Source: Cryptomeria japonica (taxonomy: Eukaryota; Streptophyta; Pinopsida; Cupressales; Cupressaceae). From it: a stretch of 64,000 nucleotides of DNA. The translations under genes were made by a program, and so were the position numbers. The stretch spans positions 20,030,260 through 20,094,259 of the forward strand of contig NC_081409.1 of assembly GCF_030272615.1 (NCBI RefSeq). The letters run 5' to 3'. The notes below the pieces were generated by a model. That model was not told the origin of the DNA, made no database searches, and saw only the letters and a program-made list of their open reading frames with translations. The first letter of the stretch is position 1; each line of letters begins with the position of its first letter. Below, in pieces: positions 57,736 through 64,000 of the stretch.

Positions 57736-58995
57736 CTATCCTCCCTCCCTCCGAGGTGCTACCCGTCTCTCTCCCACCACTCCCCTCCGCCTCTGCCGGC
57801 CCCTACCTCCATCCCCTCCTCCATCATCATCCTCTCCTCCACCCTCTCCATCCACTGGCTCTGCTGGATCTGTCAATCTAGGAAATGGATGCTCTGCCCA
57901 ATATGCAGAGTACTCGGCGTCCATCCCTGCATCATCTACCTCTGGCCACATGTCCCATGGCATCGGCATCATCTCCGCTAGCTGTATCACTGCCTGATCA
58001 TATGATAGCAGTGGGCCAAACTGCACCTGATCTCTGACCGTACGGGCATACATGCCCGAGCCTCGTGGCATCCGCTGAATCCGCCCAAAATGCCTGCATA
58101 CCCGGTCCACCAGCTGTCTCTCTAATATATAGGGCATCCGCCCAATCAGGTACCTGCTCCGGAAGGTGTAGGGCAGCTTCAATGCATCGTCCTCCCACTC
58201 CTCGCACCCCAGGTACGACCTCCAGATCACCATGTCAATATCATCAATAACTCTCCTCCAGTGCTCCAATCTCCCAATCTGAGGCTGGGATGTAATCATG
58301 GCATACAAATGAACAAAACTCTGTCCCTGTCCTCTGCCTCTGAAATGAATCGGCCTCGTCACTGGCAGATGCTCGTAAGCCCAAACCTGCAATAGTGTCA
58401 CCCCGCAGCCCAATCCCACTGACCCGTGGTATACAAACTGATGCAGCTCATAATACAAATGTGCTAGGACACATGGCCCCCACGCATACCTCGTGTGCTC
58501 TGCCATCAGCGTCTCCAAGGCCCCTCCCCAGCCCACTGCCAATCCTCGTGTGGCCCTGTCTGGACACAAATATCCACTGATGACTCCCCCAACAACTGCC
58601 GGCAATGCTAATCCTGTGGCAGTCATGGTGTCCCAGGCTACATGACCTGCTCGTATCTCCAACTCAGGATCCTGAAAAACTCGTCTCAATGCCTCCCTGT
58701 CACCGTCACGGTCGTAGGGAATCAACTCTCCATCAATAGGAACATGTAGAATCCTATATACATCCTCTAATGTCACTGTCATCTCACCCATCGGCAGGTG
58801 AAACGTGCATGTCTCTGAGTGCCATCTCTCGGCCAACGCAGTCAGCAACCCCATATTTGCCCGAAACTCGGGCACATAGAGCATATGTGTGAGACCCATC
58901 TCCTCAATGGAAATCATGTCCTGAATAGACAACTCTGGTCGCAGTCTTTGAGTCGACGGGAATCTCTCCCGTGACTCTAACATCGACAAATACTC
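57736..58995 (-). CDS. Plant mobile domain protein of B, exon 2 (antisense)
   Basis: A 420-codon open frame on the strand opposite to gag-pol. It contains the plant mobile domain (PMD, aminotransferase-like family, related to the host proteins MAIN and MAIL1): LTALAERWHSETCTFHLP, GEMTVTLEDVYRILHVPIDG (about codons 49-90), GGVISGYLCPDR and RGLAVGWGGALETLMAEHTR. A Gly/Asp-rich low-complexity tail follows. The frame is open upstream only to a stop just before a CAG acceptor (AG at 58,996-58,997), so the start is either the in-frame ATG at 58,983 or, more likely, the spliced ATG at 59,886. PMD genes inside Ty3/gypsy elements, often antisense, are known. Its role in the element is not established. 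Confidence 0.85.
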   Translation of the reverse strand, partial: EYLSMLESRERFPSTQRLRPELSIQDMISIEEMGLTHMLYVPEFRANMGLLTALAERWHSETCTFHLPMGEMTVTLEDVYRILHVPIDGELIPYDRDGDREALRRVFQDPELEIRAGHVAWDTMTATGLALPAVVGGVISGYLCPDRATRGLAVGWGGALETLMAEHTRYAWGPCVLAHLYYELHQFVYHGSVGLGCGVTLLQVWAYEHLPVTRPIHFRGRGQGQSFVHLYAMITSQPQIGRLEHWRRVIDDIDMVIWRSYLGCEEWEDDALKLPYTFRSRYLIGRMPYILERQLVDRVCRHFGRIQRMPRGSGMYARTVRDQVQFGPLLSYDQAVIQLAEMMPMPWDMWPEVDDAGMDAEYSAYWAEHPFPRLTDPAEPVDGEGGGEDDDGGGDGGRGRQRRRGVVGERRVAPRREGG

Positions 58996-59074
58996 CTGCA
59001 GTCACACAATCAATCTTGTCAGTTATCGTGGCATTCACTGTTTATCACAAAATGCTACTTGCTACCTAAATGCA

Positions 59075-59275
59075 TATGGCTATCTACCCTAGTGACACTC
59101 ACTGTTCATCACAAAGTGTTGCTATCTATCCTAGTAGTGCTCCCTATTCATCACAAAGTACTACGTGTATGACATTCCCTGTTCCTCACAAAGTGTCACT
59201 CACATTCGCACTCCCTGTTCATCACAAAGTGCTGCCTATCCTGGTGCTCCCTATTCATCACAAAGTGCCTTGATC
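59075..59275. repeat. ATCACAAAGTG repeat in the antisense intron of B
   Basis: About six copies of (C)CCT(G/A)TTC(A/C)TCACAAAGTG, spaced 25-50 bp apart on the plus strand, with short unique pieces between. A diverged relative (GTTCATCACAGAACTG) is at about 59,343. Confidence 0.75.
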
Positions 59276-59399
59276 TATCCTAAACTTCCTAGAGGACCTG
59301 CTTGAGTGTATCCTCTCAGCAGCTTATCCAATCGACAGCGTATGTTCATCACAGAACTGCCGATTTGACCTAAAGGACTAGAACCATGCATTTAAACAC

Positions 59400-59710
59400 A
59401 CAAACGCACTTTTACAACACACACGCGCTTTTAACTCCTAAACGCGCTTACAGACTGCACAAACGCGCTTCTGCAACACAGACGCGCTTTCTGAACACAA
59501 ACGTGCCTATGCCAGACACAAACGCGACCAGGGAACACAGACGTCCCTGCATGACATAAACGCAACTAAAAGTCACAGACGCTGCTACATTTCACAAACG
59601 CATCCGCAATCAACACAAACGCGGTTCCAGGCACAGACGCGCTTGGACCCGACACAGACGCGCCTGTTGGACACAGACGCGCCTGGCGCTGACACAGACG
59701 CGGTTGCGCG
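59400..59710 (-). repeat. Inverted leader-motif array of B in the antisense intron
   Basis: About fifteen copies of CACA(G/A)ACGCG on the plus strand, the reverse complement of the leader motif CGCGTCTGTG (45,640-45,895 and 47,095-47,390). In the antisense transcript the motif therefore reads in the same sense as in the genomic RNA leader. Confidence 0.85.
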
Positions 59711-59820
59711 TTTTTGCACCTTTAAACTATCCTATTTCTAGCGCATTTATTGCTCCTAAACATGCATTTATGACAAAACTCAAAATGCATGAAAGTACGA
59801 GGAGGTTTTCGGGTACTTAC

Positions 59821-59886
59821 CGGCTCTCCTGCATCGGCTGGTCGCTGGAATCGGCGGACACGATCGAATCTATGAATGAATGCCAT
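59821..59886 (-). CDS. Predicted exon 1 of the antisense PMD gene of B
   Basis: ATG at 59,886 in a favourable context (AGCGATGGC), 22 codons (MAFIHRFDRV...ADAGEP) to the donor at 59,821. It is in phase with exon 2, whose first codons are EYLSML. A longer overlapping frame from 60,008 ends in a TAA formed by the donor itself, so I prefer the spliced short exon. No transcript evidence. Confidence 0.5.
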
Positions 59887-59975
59887 CGCTGCTGACTGCT
59901 GCTGCTCTTTTCTCGCTCTGCACTGTGATCTTCTATGGGTGTGGATGACAATGAGGATGTCTTTTTCCCGTGGCC

Positions 59976-59985
59976 TATCTTATAG
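59976..59985 (-). promoter_or_regulatory. TATA-like box upstream of the antisense PMD gene of B
   Basis: Minus-strand CTATAAGATA, about 90 bp upstream of the exon 1 ATG, which fits a short 5' UTR. The 3' LTR lies a further 250 bp upstream and could add enhancer activity. Confidence 0.4.
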
Positions 59986-60221
59986 CCTAGCCTAGCCCTC
60001 GCCTGCATTTTCCCGCGTCAGTCTTCTTCCTTATCCCGTGACTTTGTCACTCTATTCGCTCAACCCATTCTATCCCATCTTTCTTATCGAGAGATTGTCT
60101 GCAATCTTTTCAGACATTTTAATCCAATCTCTCGAGGGGGCATATTATTCCTTATTCTGGGGCAACTCTGTATCAGTTCATCTTATCTTCTTTGAAACAA
60201 CGCGACAAGCCGCATTGTCTC

Positions 60222-60235
60222 AAAGAGGGGCAAAA
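60222..60235 (+). promoter_or_regulatory. Polypurine tract of B
   Basis: AAAGAGGGGCAAAA directly before the 3' LTR start TGTAGACACT; plus-strand primer site. Confidence 0.8.
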
Positions 60236-61030
60236 TGTAGACACTCAAAATTGTCATGTCTAATTAAATAAATATTTTATTTATTTAATTATCTAAGCCT
60301 AATTCTTCTATTAATTAAATAAATTTTTATTTATTTAATTAATTCATTTATCCTCTTCTAGCCTTATTTCTCATTTAAATAAATACATTTATTTATTTAA
60401 ATTATTCCTTTCTTAAATTAAATAAATATTTTATTTATTTAATTGTCCTACTTCTTCTATTAATTAAATAAATCTTTATTTATTTAATTAGTTCATTATC
60501 TTTTTCTACACATGACACATGTCATTCATCTCTTATTTCCTACACTACCTACCTCTTTCATTATTTTGGTATTTCTTATACCTACCCTCTAATCCTAGCC
60601 GACCTCTCTTTTTACACCTCTCAATCTTAACCCTCCATTTCTTATTGTGTCTTCTATTTAAGGAGATGCTTTCTTCATTGTCAAACCCTAATCAAGCATT
60701 CTAAGGAAGAACCCTAACTACTTGATCACTTGGCTACACTACAATTCTACTTGCAACCACATTCCGTTCTTTATTGAGCTCTTGTGCATACAAAAAATCT
60801 GAGAGCAAGTATATCAAACAAGATCAATGGAGATAGGAAGAATGGAGATCAAAACCCTAGTGGACATGTGATGGTATAATCTTTGTGATTTTGAGTTGTT
60901 TTGCATTGTCTTAGGTTATCTTCATATGTTATGGTGGATCTTTGTTCATTGTTAGGCTAGGGTTTTGTGGTTGAATCCATTTTAGTCCTTCAATATTGTT
61001 GTTTATTGCTATCCATTTTCACCATATACA
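60236..61030 (+). repeat. 3' LTR of B
   Basis: A 795-bp copy of the 5' LTR with one visible difference (T at 60,899 for C at 45,402), followed by the target duplication TATAC (61,031-61,035). Confidence 0.95.
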
Positions 61031-61235
61031 TATACATATACACATATCCATCTAAGCATAAACTCATAAAATCACCATCCTGCATAACATCCATACATAT
61101 CAAATGCATATCATCAAAATATGGGATCTCCTCATATATATCAGAGTACAATGAAGTCTACAAAATCGGCTACCATGAGCCATCCAAGACATAGTCCAAA
61201 ATAACAATATAGACACATATATGCAAAATGCTCTC

Positions 61236-63353
61236 TCAGATGCCACTCTGACCAGATGCTGCACCACCATCACCACCTGCTCTAGGACTAGTCCCTGCAC
61301 CACCTGATCTATCTCCCCATGGAGGACCCATCACACCCCCACTAGCTCCTGCATCCCCTGATCTATCCCTCCATAGAGGACCCATCACACCCCCACTACT
61401 CTGCATTGTCTATGATCGCTCTGATCTTGCCTGCCGCATCTGTGAATAGCTCAATGCCTATTGACTAGATGGTACCACCTGCTCATATAGGCCCTACCAA
61501 TAAGCCACCTCCTCACATGCTCTCCATACCTCCCTCGCTAATGCCTCTAAAGATGGCCTCTGTCCCTGTGCTCCCTCCAAAACCCTCACTCTTGCCTGCA
61601 ATTGGCTCAACTTGTCCATGGCCTGATCTCTCTCCCGCAGCACTCTAGTAAGCTCTTACTCTCATGCAAATAGCTGCACATCCCTAGCTGGAACCTCCAC
61701 CTCCAAATCCTCCACCTGCACATCTCTAGTTGTAACCTCTGCCTCCAAATCCTCTGCCCATGTCTCAACTGCTGTAATTTGAGACTGCAAAAGTACTATC
61801 AGTTGCTCTAGAATATCTCCACCCACTCCCTCTCCCATATCCATAGGTGCCTCACTTGTAGCTCCCTCTCCATTCGCTCCCTCCCCTATCTCCATAGGTG
61901 CCTCTCCAGTGGTTCCCTCCCCTCTATCCATCAGTATCTCCCTCTCCATACCTTGGCCGCTTAATTTGACTCCTCCTAGCACCAATGGCCCCTGAGATAT
62001 TCACAGTGGCAATCCGACTCTCTCTCTTCACTGGACCCGACCACCTAAGACACCTAATCTACCACCTCCACCACCTCCACCATCTCCTCCTCCTCCCCCT
62101 CCACCTCCACCATCTCCTCCTCCACCTCCATCGTCTCCTCTCCCTCCTCCACCTACTATCGGTCCTCGACCTCCTCCCCTCCTCCATCTCCATCCCCTCT
62201 CATCCTCAAAAGCAGGAATCAGCTCTGCTGGATCGGATATCCACAGAATTAGATGAGCTACCATATACTGTGTATACTCATCTGACACCCCAGCATCCAC
62301 CACCCTTGGTATATCCCATGGCCTCACCTGAAGCATTTGGAACTCTGCCAATGCCTGATCATATGGAAGTACTGGCCCCCATGCATATCTCTCTTGCACT
62401 ACTTTGGCATACTCCCCTGATCCCCTCGACAGTCCCTACTGCCGTCCAAACTGCCTCAGAACCCTCCCTGGCACCTGTCTCTCTACATCATAGGATGTCT
62501 GCCCAGTCAGGAATCAAGTTATGAATACATAGGGCAAGGCCTCCGCATCATCCTCCCATGGCTCAGACTCTAGATAAGGTCTCCAGATCACTGCATCAAG
62601 ATCATCCAACTCCCACTACCACCACTCTAACTTCACCAGGTGGGGCTGACACATCATGCCACTGTACATGAACATATAAGGCTAATCAACAACCTGAAAT
62701 CTAAGACTCACTGGTCAAGTCACTAGTAAGTGCTCCCATGCCCAAATGTGTAACAACATCACTCCTACTGCGAAAGACCCTCTCCCATGGTACACTACCT
62801 CATGCAACTCTTAATACATGTGCACTAACATGCACGGTCCCCAAGCAAATCAAGTCCCCTCCGTCATCATCTTCTCTATAACCTATCCCCATCCAACAAC
62901 TAGACCATGCGAGCGCCTATCAGGACACAGTAGCCCTCCCATGATCCTAGATAAAACTACAGGCAATGGCTCATACAACGCTGCAATGTCCTCCCAAGCT
63001 ATGGAGTTGTCATGAATGAACACATCCTCATCAAAGAATCGCTGCACTGCTAGAGTCCCCCATGCTCTGCAATATGTAACTAGCTCACCCCAAATGGGAA
63101 TATGAAGGATACGCCACACATCCTCTAATGTCATTATCATCTCCCCCTATATAAGGTGAAATGTGCACATCTCACTATGCTAGCGCTCTGCTAAAGCTAT
63201 AATCAAACTGTGATTTATTCAAATCATGAGCATATGCATCACATCGTACAACCCAGTCACTGCAATGCAATCAATCTTGGCCTCTATCAGTCGATCCCGT
63301 AACCCCTGTGTCATTGGATGTCTGTCGCGTAACTGTAACACGCGTAGATCCTC
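61236..63353 (-). pseudogene. Antisense PMD gene of A (decayed)
   Basis: Homologue of the B gene on the same strand relative to its element. The acceptor-like TAG|GAG at 63,354/63,353 matches the B acceptor, and the first codons (EDLRVLQLRDRHPMTQGLRD) align with the start of B exon 2. The PMD core reads ALAER-stop-HSEMCTFHLI, MTLEDVWRILHIPIWGELV, IMGGLLCPDRRSHGLVVGWG. Then come a Gly-rich tract (about 62,040-62,160), MEIGEGANGEG-type acidic repeats, a coiled coil (LEAEVTTRDVQVEDLEVEV) and EEVAYW...EQVVPSSQ, ending at 61,236-61,238. Stops and at least one shift disable it. Confidence 0.75.
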
Positions 63354-63631
63354 CTACACATGAGCATCAATCAATCATCATTAGTTGTTTTGTTTTCAAA
63401 CTTTCTTAAGTTTAAATCTAGACTATCAACAGATACTTTTATCAAGTATCTTCGGGTCTCAATAGGTAAGCAATCATGGCACACCTAGACTTCAAACAGA
63501 CATTTATCCTAATGATCTAAGTCTCATCAGGGTTGCTATGGTTCAAAATAACTCTCACTTCACATCCCTATCCATCCATTATTGACATCGGGAGATTTTT
63601 GTTCACACACACTAGGGCATCTATTTTCCTC

Positions 63632-63960
63632 AACAAAAGCGCTACTTCCTAAACAATAGTGCTCAAACCCTCTCAATAGCGCTAAACCCCAAACAAAAGT
63701 GCTTAATCAACCCTACAAAAGTGCTAAAATTACAACCGCACTATAAGACCTATGCAATAGCACTTCTTAAAGACAAAAGTGCTCAATTGACCCCTCAATC
63801 GTGCTAAACAAACAATAGCACTTAAACATGCACACACTAGTGCTAATATTTTCAATAGCACTCAAACAACAGCACAATAGCGCCATTGCAGCACAAAAGC
63901 ACTAGTTAATTGGACAAAAGTGCCAAAACATAGTTTCAACGCTATTGTCCTGACTCAACT
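63632..63960 (-). repeat. Inverted leader-motif array of A
   Basis: About fourteen copies of ACAA(A/T)AG(C/T)(G/A)CT on the plus strand, the reverse complement of the A leader motif at 24,600-24,900. Position relative to the PMD gene is as in B, so it probably lies within the first intron of that gene, whose donor and exon 1 would be beyond the window. Confidence 0.85.
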
Positions 63961-64000
63961 TGGACTCAGCAAAAAACATGACAAAAATGTATAAAATTAA

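Larger units (their letters stand above)
58996..59820 (-). other. Predicted intron of the antisense PMD gene of B
   Basis: On the minus strand: donor CCG|GTAAGTA at 59,821/59,820, an ideal plant donor, and acceptor ACTGCAG|GAG at 58,996/58,995; 825 bp. It joins two phase-0 exons. It contains two repeat arrays: the inverted leader motif (59,400-59,710) and a TCATCACAAAGTG repeat (59,075-59,275). Predicted from consensus only. Confidence 0.6.
44739..61030 (+). mobile_element. Element B: young 16.3-kb Tat-like Ty3/gypsy element with antisense PMD gene
   Basis: Complete element: LTRs 44,739-45,533 and 60,236-61,030 (795 bp each), 5-bp target duplication TATAC, PBS, a 2.4-kb leader, one sense reading frame for Gag-PR-RT-RH-aRH-INT (47,932-55,347), a post-pol region, an antisense PMD gene (59,886 down to 57,091) and a polypurine tract. 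By eye the LTRs differ only at 45,402 (C) versus 60,899 (T). The PR-RT-RH-aRH-INT order places it among Tat-like elements; extra antisense frames near the 3' end are known in that group. Inserted in the CAT-rich spacer of A. Confidence 0.95.
23078..64000 (+). mobile_element. Element A: old Tat-like Ty3/gypsy element, interrupted by F and B, 3' end outside the window
   Basis: 5' LTR (23,078-24,516), PBS region, leader with motif array, Gag-PR-RT-RH-aRH-INT (about 27,345-42,363), a CAT-rich spacer (42,364-44,733, continuing at 61,036), an antisense PMD gene (61,236-63,353) and an inverted motif array (about 63,632-63,960). F is inserted in the RT and B in the spacer. Without them A spans about 16.9 kb so far, very like B, so its 3' LTR should start shortly after the window ends. 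Coding sequence has many stops and one frameshift, consistent with age. Confidence 0.85.

Noticed and set aside
57410-57997. 195-codon plus-strand open frame opposite the PMD gene
   Set aside because: Composition (Cys/Ser/Pro-rich) is that of the reverse complement of a GC-rich coding sequence. The minus-strand frame has the conserved domain, so this is a shadow.
59817-60008. 63-codon minus-strand frame from ATG 60,008
   Set aside because: It ends in a TAA created by the GTAAGT donor and is not in phase with the PMD exon. The shorter frame from 59,886 joins in phase, so I preferred that.
62028-62160. Low-complexity Pro/His/Leu plus-strand frame
   Set aside because: It mirrors the Gly-rich tract of the antisense PMD gene of A and has no other support.
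1-64000. Host genes, rRNA or tRNA genes
   Set aside because: None recognised on either strand. All long frames belong to, or lie within, element sequence or unknown blocks that look element-borne.

Overview
This window is plant nuclear DNA made almost entirely of nested, mostly decayed LTR retrotransposons. I see no host gene, rRNA or tRNA gene and no CRISPR array. Seed-plant Ty3/gypsy and Ty1/copia domains, very long elements, deep nesting and retention of old broken copies suggest a large-genome plant, most likely a gymnosperm such as a conifer; the species cannot be named from sequence alone. Labels used below are mine.

Layout. (1) About 1-11,390 (+): a decayed Ty3/gypsy element, G1, in which an extra plant (archaeal-type) RNase H lies between protease and reverse transcriptase. 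It is split by a 6.2-kb block, U1 (about 2,206-8,443), that carries a long minus-strand reading frame of unknown function. (2) 12,077-13,507 (-): a solo LTR with 5-bp target duplication GATTT. (3) About 13,513-17,700 (+): U2, another long unknown reading frame, broken. (4) 18,696-23,077 (-): E, a Ty1/copia-type element with no gag-pol but a long coiled-coil-rich unknown reading frame and two tandem LTR copies. (5) 23,078 to beyond 64,000 (+): A, an old Tat-like Ty3/gypsy element (PR-RT-RH-aRH-INT order) of the same LTR family as the solo LTR. It is interrupted by F, a complete but decayed Ty1/copia element (32,014-39,744, duplication GATGA, inserted inside the RT catalytic YVDD codons), and by B (44,739-61,030, duplication TATAC), a 16.3-kb Tat-like element whose two 795-bp LTRs differ at one base by eye. 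Removing F and B leaves about 16.9 kb of A, close to the size of B.

The most interesting system is in A and B. Each carries, between pol and the 3' LTR and on the opposite strand, a gene encoding a plant mobile domain (PMD) protein with a C-terminal coiled coil. In B this gene has a TATA-like box, a short first exon, a GTAAGT donor, an 825-bp intron and a CAG acceptor; the acceptor is conserved in A. The 5' leader of each element holds an array of a short degenerate motif, and the same motif recurs in inverted orientation in or next to the antisense intron. The motif differs between the elements (about AGCGCTATTGT in A, CGCGTCTGTG in B), yet within each element both ends match. This suggests co-evolution of the two ends, for RNA-RNA pairing or for binding by an element-encoded factor.

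If B is as young as its LTRs look, its sense polyprotein (one 7.4-kb frame with four stops and no frameshift) and the five TAG codons in its antisense gene are hard to explain as damage after insertion. It was more likely copied from an already defective parent with help in trans.
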